DNA of 64,000 bases from Pseudomonas fluorescens (lineage in GTDB: Bacteria; Pseudomonadota; Gammaproteobacteria; Pseudomonadales; Pseudomonadaceae), in the NCBI RefSeq assembly GCF_902498065.1, contig NZ_CABVIR010000001.1, positions 1,885,534 through 1,949,533 of the forward strand, written 5' to 3'. The position numbers and the translations under genes are program-made. The stretch's first letter is position 1. Each line of letters opens with the position of its first letter. Positions 16,988 to 25,523 of the stretch are shown here, in pieces. Below the pieces are notes generated by a model. The model did not search any database. It was not told the origin of the DNA and saw only the letters and a list, made by a program, of their open reading frames with translations.

Positions 16988-18475
16988 TCAATAACGAATC
17001 ATCACCGATTTCAACTCAGTGTAATCCTCGATAAATGCACTGCCGAACTCTCGTCCGACACCCGACGCCTTGCTTCCGCCGAAAGGTACCGAAGGGTCGA
17101 GGAAGGTGTGCATATTGACCCATACCGTGCCCGCCTCGATCTGCGGAATCAGGCGCAACGCCTTGCTCAAGTCGTTGGTCCAGAGACTCGCCGTGAGACC
17201 ATAAGGCGAGTCGTTCATCCACTCCACCAATTGCTGCTCATCATCAAACGGCAGCACACAGACAATCGGGCCAAACGTCTCTTCGTGCAGCAACGGATCG
17301 TCCGCGCCATTGGCCATGACCACCGTCGGTTCGACGAAGTATCCTGCACGCTCCACAGCACGGCCGCCGCATACCACGTGGTTGCTCGCATGAGCACGCC
17401 GGAAGAAGCCGATAATTTTTTCAAAGTGAACACTGTTGGCTAGCGGTCCAAACTGCGTTTCGGCGTCCAGCGCGTTACCGATGCGCAATTGCCCCAGCGC
17501 CTTGCCCAGTTTCTCGGTCAACTCGGCGACCAGCGAGCGGTGCACGTACAAGCGCTCCGGCGCCGCGCACACTTGCCCCTGATGGACAAAGGCCGTCTGC
17601 ACAATGCCCGCCACCGCACCATCGACGTTGGCATCGGCAAGAAACGCCGCGGCGTTCTTGCCACCCAGTTCCAGCGTTGCGCGGGTCAGGTTGGCTGCCA
17701 TCGCCGCCCTGCCCACCGCCAGGCCGGTCGGCACTGAACCAGTAAAGGCGACTTTGCGCACCAGGGGATGTTCGATCAACTGCTGGCCAATCGAGCCGCG
17801 ACCGTTGAGCACGTTGAACACACCCGCAGGAATGCCCGCTTCGATAGCCAGCTCCGCGATACGCAGCAGGGTCAGGGGCGTGAATTCGCTGGGTTTGATC
17901 ACGACGGTGCAGCCTGTGACCAGTGCCGAGGCGATCTTCCAGATGCCGATCATTACAGAAAAATTCCACGGGACAATACCGGCTACGACCCCCACCGGCT
18001 CACGACGAGTAAACGCGGTGTACTGCTCGCCGGCAAAGGACGGTAGTGACGGCGTCATTGTCTCGCCCGTGATCTTGGTCGCCCAGCCGGCAAAATAACG
18101 CAGGAACACTACGCTTTGAGCGATCTCCAGACCGCGCGCCAGGTTGATTGACTTGCCCGAGCACACAGTTTCAAGCTGCGCGAGTTCGTCACCGTTGGCT
18201 TCGATAAGGTCGGCCAGTTTGTTCAATAGCACGCCTTTGACATAGGGCAAAGTCTGCGCCCAGCTGCCCTTGAAGGCTTTAGCGGCGCCCGCGACGGCAC
18301 TCTCGACCTCGGCTGCCGACGCCTCATGGACGCTGGCCACCGTTAGCGCGGTAGATGGGTCCACCACCGCGAAGGCGGGTGTCAGTGAGTCGACCTGGTA
18401 TTGGCCGTCGATGAAATGCCCATGCTCGCGAGCGAGAAATGCCTGCACTGCAGGCAGCAATTGAATGTCGGTCAT
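16988..18475 (-). CDS. Aldehyde dehydrogenase, phenylacetaldehyde dehydrogenase-like
   Basis: A 495-residue NAD-dependent aldehyde dehydrogenase. Conserved parts are GIVPWNFSVMIGIWKIASAL, the Glu in LELGGKNAAAFL, the nucleophile Cys in HQGQVCAAPERL, EETFGPIVCV and the C-terminal PFGGSKASGVGREFG. N-terminal sequence and length match the FeaB/StyD/PadA group that makes phenylacetate from phenylacetaldehyde. With the FeaR-like regulator, GMC oxidoreductase and porin alongside, an aromatic or terpenoid alcohol is the likely growth substrate (alcohol to aldehyde to acid). The acid's further degradation is not encoded nearby. Confidence 0.88.
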   Translation of the reverse strand: MTDIQLLPAVQAFLAREHGHFIDGQYQVDSLTPAFAVVDPSTALTVASVHEASAAEVESAVAGAAKAFKGSWAQTLPYVKGVLLNKLADLIEANGDELAQLETVCSGKSINLARGLEIAQSVVFLRYFAGWATKITGETMTPSLPSFAGEQYTAFTRREPVGVVAGIVPWNFSVMIGIWKIASALVTGCTVVIKPSEFTPLTLLRIAELAIEAGIPAGVFNVLNGRGSIGQQLIEHPLVRKVAFTGSVPTGLAVGRAAMAANLTRATLELGGKNAAAFLADANVDGAVAGIVQTAFVHQGQVCAAPERLYVHRSLVAELTEKLGKALGQLRIGNALDAETQFGPLANSVHFEKIIGFFRRAHASNHVVCGGRAVERAGYFVEPTVVMANGADDPLLHEETFGPIVCVLPFDDEQQLVEWMNDSPYGLTASLWTNDLSKALRLIPQIEAGTVWVNMHTFLDPSVPFGGSKASGVGREFGSAFIEDYTELKSVMIRY

Positions 18476-18496
18476 GATGCCGTTTCCTTGAAAGGT

Positions 18497-19372
18497 TTAG
18501 AGAGGCAGAGCGATGTTCAGCCAGAGCTTGTCGCCCTCGGGGCGGTTCTGCACATCGAACTCGTGCTGCACCCGAACGGCGACGTTGATGCCGTTCTTCG
18601 CCGTGTAGGCCACCTGCGGACCCAGTGCGAAGGCGCGGCCCTTGAAGTCGCCCAACACCGCGCCGTCACCGCTGTCACCCGTGAGCTGCTTGTAGGCGTA
18701 GCCGCCGACACCGAAGGCCCATTGGCCGACATGCTTGGCCGCAACGAAATCGGCATGCAGTTCGTTACCTGAACGATAATCGGTGGCGTGGTTCTCGAAG
18801 TTGTAATCGAACATGGTCTTCATCGAGAACTCGTAGCCGGCAGGGTTCAGATAGGTGAAGTCCACCAGTGGCTCGATCGTCATATAGTTGCGTCCGAGGT
18901 TGGCCAGATCGTTCTTGTCGTAGTTGCCGGTAGGCAGGTACAGGTCCACCCCGGTAATGACGTGCCAATTACCAAAATGCCAACCGAGTGCGATCGGGTC
19001 GAAGATCAAATCGCCGATACCGCCCTGCCGCTGACGCGCGCCGTTGAGGTTCTTGACGTTGACATCGGCGTACACCAGGAACGCGTGCATGGCCCAGTCG
19101 CCGCCGAGGATTTTCTTATCGGTGACATGGATCAGCCGCGCGATGCTGGCGAAAGTGGCGACCTCGAAATCATCGAACACCGGCGACTTGTTCTTGAACG
19201 AGTCGGCGCTGTAGAACATGTTGTAATTGACCAGGTAGGTTCCCGCCGGCGGCATGTAGCCGGTAAGGAAGCCCTCGCTACCGTTGGCGTACGCGCCACC
19301 CCCGCCTTCAGTGCCCCAGGCCAGGTTCGACAGGGCTAGCCCCAACCCTATTACAGCCAGTTTCTTGTACAT
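18497..19372 (-). CDS. SphA/MetA-type outer-membrane transporter
   Basis: A 291-residue outer-membrane barrel with a signal peptide (residues 1-19, ending NLAWG) and family signatures of the phenol-degradation MetA group (PF13557): GGGGAYANGSEGFLTGYMPP at the mature N-terminus, IGDLIFDPIALGWH, and VDLYLPTGNYDKNDLANLG. These proteins accompany catabolic genes for hydrophobic compounds and are thought to admit them. Start at 19372 has AAAGGT eight bases upstream. It sits between the GMC oxidoreductase and the aldehyde dehydrogenase in one direction. Confidence 0.85.
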   Translation of the reverse strand: MYKKLAVIGLGLALSNLAWGTEGGGGAYANGSEGFLTGYMPPAGTYLVNYNMFYSADSFKNKSPVFDDFEVATFASIARLIHVTDKKILGGDWAMHAFLVYADVNVKNLNGARQRQGGIGDLIFDPIALGWHFGNWHVITGVDLYLPTGNYDKNDLANLGRNYMTIEPLVDFTYLNPAGYEFSMKTMFDYNFENHATDYRSGNELHADFVAAKHVGQWAFGVGGYAYKQLTGDSGDGAVLGDFKGRAFALGPQVAYTAKNGINVAVRVQHEFDVQNRPEGDKLWLNIALPL

Positions 19373-19441
19373 GCGAATACCTTTTTGCAGACGACAGGAG
19401 GCCGTCCCGCCGCCCATCGGCGGGATCGTTACGAAGGACGG

Positions 19442-21043
19442 TCAAGGGTTGAGGATGAAGTGGGCTCCGCGCTCACCGATCATGATCGACGGCGCATTGG
19501 TGTTGCCGCTCGGTACCTGCGGGCAGATCGAGCAATCGACCACACGCAGGCGTTCAACGCCATGAACGCGCAATTGCAGGTCGGTTACTGAGGTGGCTGG
19601 ATCGGTTCCGATGCGGCAGGTGCCGGCAGGGTGATAGACAGTCTTGATGTTTTGGCGCATCCATTTCTCGATGGCCGCGGTGTCATCCCAGCGCACGTTA
19701 TTCGGTTCGATTACCTCTTTCACCAGCTTGGCGAGCGCTGGCTGCTGGAGCATCTTGAGGCCCAATTGCACGGCACGGATCTGGCCGGCCACGTCATGCG
19801 GGTCGGCCATGAAATTGGCATCGATGCGGATCGGCGCTTGTGGATCGCGGCTGCTGAGCAGCACCTGTCCACGGGATTTGGGTTGCAAGTGGCCGACTTT
19901 GATGGTCAAGCCGTGTGCGCCCGCAGCGGCCTTTTCACCTGGAGTGTTGTCAAAGTTATCGAGCACCGGCAGGAAGTGCAGCTGGATATCCGGACGACCG
20001 CCTTCACAGGTGTCGACAAAGGCGCCGCCCTCGAGGATGTTCGAGGTCATCAGCCCGGTGCGCGTTGTCAGCCACTGCGCGACGTGCTTGAGCGCCCTGA
20101 GCCCCTTGTCTTCTCCGAAAAAGCTGTTGTCGCCATGGATAGTGGCATTCACCGACATGTGCAAGTGATCGTGAAAATTCTTGCCGACCGGAGCGTCAAC
20201 CAGGCACTCGATGCCCATAACCTCCAGGTGCTCCCGGGGGCCGACGCCCGATAGCATCAGCACTTTCGGGCTGCCGATGGTTCCAGCACTGACCACCACT
20301 TCGCGGCGGGCAGTGGCGCGCACTGTCCTGCCGTCGGTGCCGCTGTATTCCACACCCACAGCCACACCTTGGTCGATGAGCACCTTGTGCACCAAGGCAT
20401 CGGTAACCACGGTGAGATGGCCGTCACCTTTTACCGCCTTGAGGTAAGTACGCGCGGTGCTGGCACGCGCGCCATTGCGGGTGGTGGTCTGGTAGAAACC
20501 TATACCGTCCTGGCGGGCTCCGTTGAAATCGTTTACATAGGGTACGCCAAGCTCCTGGCCGGCGCGCACGAAGGCCATGGTCAGCGGGTGACGGTAGCGG
20601 TTTTCGCTGACAGGCAGCGGCCCGTCCTGGCCGTGGTACTGGTCGCCAAGGCTTTCGTTAGCCTCGGCCTTCTTGAAGAACGGCAGCACGTCGTCATAGG
20701 ACCAGCCAACGCAACCCCACTGATTGGCCCAGTCGTCGTAGTCCTGGTGCTGGCCATGAATGTAGATCATGCCATTGACCGAGCTGCCACCGCCGAGCAC
20801 TTTGCCTTGGGCGATAATCATCTCGCGGTTGTTGCAGTGCACCTGGGGCACTGTCATGTACGGCCAGGACTTCTGCTGGAAGACCTTGACCACTGTCGCC
20901 GGCATGCTGTGGAAAGGGCTGTTGTCCTTGGTCCCGGCTTCCAGCAACAGGACTTTGCCGGCCTTGGCCTGGATCAGCCGCGCCGCCACCACGCAGCCAG
21001 CAGAGCCGGCCCCCACCACGATATAGTCGAATGCTTCGCTCAT
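19442..21043 (-). CDS. GMC-family FAD-dependent alcohol dehydrogenase
   Basis: A 533-residue flavoprotein of the glucose-methanol-choline family. The FAD dinucleotide motif is at the N-terminus (YIVVGAGSAGCVVAARL), followed by the GMC signature GKVLGGGSSVNGMIYIHG, the second signature SAGTIGSPKVLMLSGVGP, and the C-terminal active-site His-x-x-Gly region VYHPAGTCRIG. It resembles AlkJ/BetA-type membrane-associated alcohol dehydrogenases that pass electrons to quinone. It is expected to make the aldehyde oxidised by the dehydrogenase downstream. GGAG lies six bases before ATG. Confidence 0.92.
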   Translation of the reverse strand: MSEAFDYIVVGAGSAGCVVAARLIQAKAGKVLLLEAGTKDNSPFHSMPATVVKVFQQKSWPYMTVPQVHCNNREMIIAQGKVLGGGSSVNGMIYIHGQHQDYDDWANQWGCVGWSYDDVLPFFKKAEANESLGDQYHGQDGPLPVSENRYRHPLTMAFVRAGQELGVPYVNDFNGARQDGIGFYQTTTRNGARASTARTYLKAVKGDGHLTVVTDALVHKVLIDQGVAVGVEYSGTDGRTVRATARREVVVSAGTIGSPKVLMLSGVGPREHLEVMGIECLVDAPVGKNFHDHLHMSVNATIHGDNSFFGEDKGLRALKHVAQWLTTRTGLMTSNILEGGAFVDTCEGGRPDIQLHFLPVLDNFDNTPGEKAAAGAHGLTIKVGHLQPKSRGQVLLSSRDPQAPIRIDANFMADPHDVAGQIRAVQLGLKMLQQPALAKLVKEVIEPNNVRWDDTAAIEKWMRQNIKTVYHPAGTCRIGTDPATSVTDLQLRVHGVERLRVVDCSICPQVPSGNTNAPSIMIGERGAHFILNP

Positions 21044-21076
21044 TTCAGGCTCCCGGTCGGTATGGTTCGCAGGGTA

Positions 21077-21099
21077 GCCCGCGCTACATGGGCGCGGGC
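21077..21099. repeat. GC-rich hairpin upstream of the GMC gene
   Basis: Eight-base perfect arms (GCCCGCGC/GCGCGGGC) around a seven-base loop lie between the NIPSNAP and GMC genes, 34 bases upstream of the GMC start. No T-run follows on the minus strand, so it may be a transcript-processing or attenuating hairpin or a repeat element. Confidence 0.45.
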
Positions 21100-21190
21100 C
21101 TTGATGCCTTCAATTAAAGCGCGTGGCAGCCCGCGATACTTGCCTGGCGCTGACAAGAACTTGGACAATCTCGCCAGCCCGAGAAACGGT

Positions 21191-21814
21191 TTAATGCAGA
21201 GGTGAAAACGCCGCCGGAAGGTACACCGTCGAATGCATATCGCGCAGCTGTGGCGCGGAGTTCTCCGGAGGCCAGACGCCGTCGCGCACCGCTCGGGTGC
21301 GCACGTCCAGGCGCTGTTCGAGCGAGTCGTAAGGCCAGATATGCAGGTATCGCGGCAGCTGACCGTCGGTGGCGTAGAAGGCTGCATAGACCGGGGAGTA
21401 GTGCGCGCCGGTTCGCGGCCCTACCGCTTTTTCCCAGCCCTTGAGCGTGGGCGCCAGGCCCGACGGCACGAGGTCGTATACGCGAAGTTCGTAGAACGGC
21501 CCGTGGGGCCCGGCAGGCAGCGGCTGGATAAAGGGAAACAAGGTGTAGTTTTCCACGCGCATGTCCGTCAGATACGCCTCGATGCCAAACGCGTCGCCAC
21601 ACAATAGATAACGTTCGCGCTCAGCCTGGCGAGCCGCCTCATCGGCAAAACCACGCAACACCGCGATCTGATTCAGCGGGCCGATTTCCGACGCCCAGCA
21701 GCCGATCAGTTTCACGGCGGCGTCATCGACGGCCAGGCGCTGCTCCAGACAATCAATGGCAGTGGCGACAGTGCGCACCCGCACGGTGAACGTGATCAAT
21801 TCGTACAGCTTCAT
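21191..21814 (-). CDS. NIPSNAP family protein
   Basis: A 207-residue protein with two successive ferredoxin-like NIPSNAP domains (residues about 1-100 beginning MKLYELITFTVR, and 105-207 beginning FYELRVYDLVPSGLAPTLKGW). Bacterial members occur in catabolic operons and have no firmly established activity. GAGG precedes the start. Placed upstream of the GMC oxidoreductase in the same direction, it may help in handling the alcohol or aldehyde. Confidence 0.85.
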   Translation of the reverse strand: MKLYELITFTVRVRTVATAIDCLEQRLAVDDAAVKLIGCWASEIGPLNQIAVLRGFADEAARQAERERYLLCGDAFGIEAYLTDMRVENYTLFPFIQPLPAGPHGPFYELRVYDLVPSGLAPTLKGWEKAVGPRTGAHYSPVYAAFYATDGQLPRYLHIWPYDSLEQRLDVRTRAVRDGVWPPENSAPQLRDMHSTVYLPAAFSPLH

Positions 21815-21948
21815 GACAACCTCGATTCAGGACCCGACAAATGCGTGGATGACCTGCATCCACCACGAAAAAACCGACGCCGCCATAACGGCGCGCCGGT
21901 TGTGCAACCAGGTCGTGAAGCTGTCGCGATCACACGTCAGCTCCGCGC

Positions 21949-22947
21949 TCAGGACGTTGCCACGCCACCGTTGAACACCGGTGACAGCCCCATCAACTCA
22001 AGCTTGCGGGTGAACTCACCCAGCCTCTGCAGTTTGTAGGCCTCCAGATCAACGTCCTGGTAATCATAAAAACCCTGACCTTCACGCAGCCCGTTGCGCC
22101 CTTGCGCCATGTTCTCGGCAATGACATTGGGTGGCAGGAAACGCGGATCGATGGCTTCAGCCAGGTAATGGGAGGCATAGAACAGAATGTCGCCGCCGCC
22201 CCAGTCGATAAACTCAAGCATCCCCAGCACGGAGAAACGCAGACCGAAACCGACGCGAATCGCGGTGTCGATGTCCTCGGCGCTGGCCACTCCCTCCTCG
22301 ACCATTCGCGCCGCTTCATTCATTGCCAATGCCTGGATTCTCGGCACGATGTAACCGGCAGCCGGGGAGCATTGCACGGGTACTTTGCCAATTCGCTTGA
22401 GCAATGCCATCAGGCGTTGCACCACCTGCGGGCTGGTGGCCTCGCTGCGGCTGACTTCGACCAGCGGCATCAGAAACGCCGGGTTCAGCCAATGGGCATT
22501 GACGAAGCGTTGCGGGTGCGCAACCAGTGCCGCCAACTGCGTCACCAGAAAGGTCGACGTCGTCGATGCAATCACTGTTTCATCGCCACAGATCTCACTC
22601 AGCCAAGCGAACGTCAGCGCCTTGAGCTCAAGCACTTCAGGCACGGCTTCGAACACGACAGCGGCATTGTGCAAATCGTCGCCACTGCCCTCGCGATCAC
22701 TCAAGCGTAAACGGCTCATCACCTGTTCGACTTGTGCCGGATCGAGTGTTCCCAGACATGCAAGCGTCGCCAGTTCGCCGCGCAAGTGGCCCTCGATCTG
22801 GCGCAAGTAGCGGTCCTGCGCCACGGGCTCGCGTTGCTTGATATCGATCAGGGTCACCGGCAGTCCGGCGAACATGAACGCCAAGGCAATGCCCTCGCCC
22901 ATGCGCCCAGCACCGACGATACAGATGCGTTGCGGATCGGCGCTCAT
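21949..22947 (-). CDS. 3-hydroxyacyl-CoA dehydrogenase family protein
   Basis: A 332-residue NAD-dependent dehydrogenase with N-terminal Rossmann domain (ICIVGAGRMGEGIALAF), the family active-site segment FVNAHWLNPAFLMPLVEV (catalytic His) and the helical C-terminal domain (YIVPRIQALAMNEAARMVEEG). Stand-alone two-domain members act on 3-hydroxyacyl-CoA, L-gulonate or carnitine. The start at 22947 overlaps the stop codon of the preceding octopine-dehydrogenase-family gene by four bases (ATGA), so the two are translationally coupled and probably act in one pathway. Confidence 0.88.
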   Translation of the reverse strand: MSADPQRICIVGAGRMGEGIALAFMFAGLPVTLIDIKQREPVAQDRYLRQIEGHLRGELATLACLGTLDPAQVEQVMSRLRLSDREGSGDDLHNAAVVFEAVPEVLELKALTFAWLSEICGDETVIASTTSTFLVTQLAALVAHPQRFVNAHWLNPAFLMPLVEVSRSEATSPQVVQRLMALLKRIGKVPVQCSPAAGYIVPRIQALAMNEAARMVEEGVASAEDIDTAIRVGFGLRFSVLGMLEFIDWGGGDILFYASHYLAEAIDPRFLPPNVIAENMAQGRNGLREGQGFYDYQDVDLEAYKLQRLGEFTRKLELMGLSPVFNGGVATS

Positions 22948-24050
22948 GCCTGCACTCCCTGGTTCAGGCACTGCGCCATTTCGCTGCGGCTCAGTTGAGC
23001 CAGCCCGAGGTTTTCCAGGGTTCGACCCTCGGCGTACAGGTCGATGCCACTGACCACCGTGGCCAGGCTCAACAGGCCCTGGGCGACCGGCGTCGGCACG
23101 CCGGCCCAGCGTCCGACCGACACCAGAAACGACAAGCCCAGTCGTGTGTCTTCAAGCATGTAGCGGTGCTTTTGCAAGTCGATGTCTTCACGCCAATCGC
23201 CGCTATCGGTCAGCTTGCCGTGAGCGCCGCGACCGTACATCCACTCATCGCCGTCGGCGGCGTAATGATCGGCCAGCGGGAAATGCGGTGCGCCATAGCC
23301 CAGCACTTCACGAATGGCGATACGCTCGGCGTCGAGGGCATTGGTCACGCGACGAATCGAAGGCACGGTCCCTTCGTTGTGGATGTCCCAGGTCTCGAAA
23401 TGCTCAAGTGGACCCGCGTTCATCAGGATCAACGGCGGATGAATGATCGGGCCGGCGTTCATCAGCGCGCCGCTGAGTGCATCTTCGATCGGCTCGACGC
23501 TGGGGTAAGCCTCGCGCAATACGGCGAACGCCGACTCGCTCAAACGACTCGGAAAAACCCCGGTCGGCAGACGGGTCGCGTAGCCGCTGATCACCACCTG
23601 GTTATCGCCATGCTTGCGCGCCAGATAGGGCAAGGTGCCGGTCTCCGCAAACGCCACCTCGCTGTGATTCCCCACCTTTGCCATTGCCTGGGCGAACACC
23701 AGGCTGCCGAACGTCCCCGGCGGCAGGAACACCACTTGCCCGTCGCGCAACAAGGGCGCCAGTTCATTGGCAAGTGCTTGGTGGGAGGTCGACGGCAAGG
23801 CAATGACCAACAACTGAGCATCGGCCACGGCCTGTGTCAGATCGGCCGTCAAGGTCAAGGCATCCCCGACCTGCCCCAGGCTCAAGCGTCGTTCGCCACG
23901 AAAGTCGCGCACGAGCAGATGGCCCAGGCCTTGCAGTTTTTCCAGCGCGGCACTGTCTCGGCGCCACAACCGCACCGAATGGCCTTTCTCCGCCAACTCT
24001 ATGGCTGCCGCGTAGCAACCGTGACCACCGCCGATAACACTGATATTCAT
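22944..24050 (-). CDS. Octopine/nopaline dehydrogenase family protein
   Basis: A 368-residue NAD(P)-dependent oxidoreductase. It begins MNISVIGGGHGCYAAAIELA (nucleotide-binding motif) and its C-terminal helical domain starts near NAGPIIHPPLILMNAG, matching the octopine dehydrogenase domain with its conserved His. Family members reductively condense or oxidatively split N-(carboxyalkyl) amino acids (opines), but many are uncharacterised. AGGAG precedes ATG at 24050. It is coupled to the 3-hydroxyacyl-CoA dehydrogenase gene and follows an FMN hydroxyacid dehydrogenase gene. A role in opine or hydroxy-acid catabolism is inference. Confidence 0.85.
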   Translation of the reverse strand: MNISVIGGGHGCYAAAIELAEKGHSVRLWRRDSAALEKLQGLGHLLVRDFRGERRLSLGQVGDALTLTADLTQAVADAQLLVIALPSTSHQALANELAPLLRDGQVVFLPPGTFGSLVFAQAMAKVGNHSEVAFAETGTLPYLARKHGDNQVVISGYATRLPTGVFPSRLSESAFAVLREAYPSVEPIEDALSGALMNAGPIIHPPLILMNAGPLEHFETWDIHNEGTVPSIRRVTNALDAERIAIREVLGYGAPHFPLADHYAADGDEWMYGRGAHGKLTDSGDWREDIDLQKHRYMLEDTRLGLSFLVSVGRWAGVPTPVAQGLLSLATVVSGIDLYAEGRTLENLGLAQLSRSEMAQCLNQGVQA

Positions 24051-24172
24051 GAAAGCACTCCTGTAGAAGAGCCTCGATCCTAACAACGGCCCCGGCGAGC
24101 CACTGCCCGAAACGCGCAAGCGTCATTCCGATTCTGCAACGCAATAAACAGGTCGAGTGCGACCACAATCAG

Positions 24173-24196
24173 TGTGGGAGCAAGCTCACTCCCACA
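24173..24196. repeat. REP-like palindrome
   Basis: Arms TGTGGGAG and CTCCCACA around an eight-base loop form a palindrome of the kind known as pseudomonad REP elements. It lies between the octopine-dehydrogenase-family gene and the upstream FMN dehydrogenase gene and may stabilise the upstream transcript end. Confidence 0.65.
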
Positions 24197-24201
24197 ATTG
24201 C

Positions 24202-25383
24202 TCAGGCGCGTCGTCGCTCGAACACGCTGTCGCCGTCAAGGTGGTTCAGGTGGGTGCAGCCCATCAGGTTCATGGTCCGCGTCAGTTCTTCCGTCAATAC
24301 GTCCAGCGCCCGGCCAGCACCGTCTTCACCTGCCACCGCCACGCCGTAAAGGGTGGAGCGCCCCAGCAGCACGGCATCGGCCCCGAGCGCGAGCGCTTTG
24401 ACGATGTCACTGCCACGCCGGATCCCGCCATCCAGCAGCAGGCTGAGTTTGCCTTTCGCCTGGGGCGCGATGGCCGCCAGTGCATCGAGGCTGCCGAGGG
24501 CGCCGTCCAGTTGGCGGCCGCCGTGATTGGACACCACCACACCGTCGAGCCCGAGGACGACGGCGCGTTCCACATCGGCCGGATGCAACACGCCCTTGAG
24601 CAACAGCCGCTCGCCCCATTGATCACGCAAACGCGCCAGCATGTCCCAGTCGAGCAAGGTGTCCATCTGCTTGCCGATGAACGCCATTGATCCCAAGGGG
24701 TTGCGCTCGCTTGGCGGCAAGTAAGGTTCAAGGTTACCCATGCCGGGCAGCCCCGATGGCCACATCACTTGCTTGAGCCAACGCGGGTGACGGACAACGT
24801 CAAACTTGTTGCGCCATGTCAGCTGACGCGGCCTGGCGAAACTGCGTCGGTCCCACTCGCGATTGCCTAGCACCATCGCATCACAGGTCAACACCAGCGT
24901 CCGGCACCCGACAGCGGCGGCGCGCTGCAAGAGGCTTTTTTGCACCGCCGGATCGCGCATGGCGTACAGCTGAAACCACAGGTCGACACCAGGCGCCGCC
25001 GCAACGAGGGCTTCAAGTGAAGTGTTGGACGCGGTGCTCAGGCTGAACGGCAAACCACGTGCCATTGCAGCCCTGGCCAAGTGAATGTCGGCATCGCGGT
25101 GCAACAGACCGTTGTAGCCCGTCGGCCCGATCAGCATCGGCATTGACAGCACCTTGCCGAACAACGCGCGAGACGTGTCGGGCGCATGGCAGGGCACCAT
25201 GGCTCTGGCGTGCAGGCCATAAGCACTGAACGCGTCAAGATTGTCCTTGAGCGTCAGTTCGGCTTCCGCCCCGCCGCTGAGGTATTCCCAGACGAAGTAA
25301 GGCACGCGTCGCCGGGCCATGTCGGCCAGTTCGGCAATGCTGTGCACACGATTCAAGTCGGAACCGGTATAGAAACGACGCAT
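24202..25383 (-). CDS. FMN-dependent alpha-hydroxy-acid dehydrogenase
   Basis: A 393-residue flavoenzyme of the lactate/mandelate dehydrogenase and glycolate oxidase family. Visible are the N-terminal substrate Tyr region VPYFVWEYLSGGAEAELTL, the FMN-binding LIGPTGYNGLLHRDAD, the catalytic His in VVSNHGGRQLDG, and the phosphate site LLLDGGIRRGSDIVKALALG. It oxidises a (S)- or (R)-2-hydroxy acid to the 2-oxo acid, delivering electrons to quinone or oxygen. It shares direction with the OprD porin upstream and the two NAD dehydrogenases downstream. Confidence 0.92.
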   Translation of the reverse strand: MRRFYTGSDLNRVHSIAELADMARRRVPYFVWEYLSGGAEAELTLKDNLDAFSAYGLHARAMVPCHAPDTSRALFGKVLSMPMLIGPTGYNGLLHRDADIHLARAAMARGLPFSLSTASNTSLEALVAAAPGVDLWFQLYAMRDPAVQKSLLQRAAAVGCRTLVLTCDAMVLGNREWDRRSFARPRQLTWRNKFDVVRHPRWLKQVMWPSGLPGMGNLEPYLPPSERNPLGSMAFIGKQMDTLLDWDMLARLRDQWGERLLLKGVLHPADVERAVVLGLDGVVVSNHGGRQLDGALGSLDALAAIAPQAKGKLSLLLDGGIRRGSDIVKALALGADAVLLGRSTLYGVAVAGEDGAGRALDVLTEELTRTMNLMGCTHLNHLDGDSVFERRRA

Positions 25384-25523
25384 AGGTCATCCTCGTAGGG
25401 CGGATAAAAACCGCTGCGAAAAAAAGCCCGGAAGGAGCGATCCGGGCGAAGGAAAACCAGTGTTGAAAAACCTTTGCCCGATGCGCGGGCAACCCGGAAG
25501 CCGCGAACGGCTCCCGGAGGATT

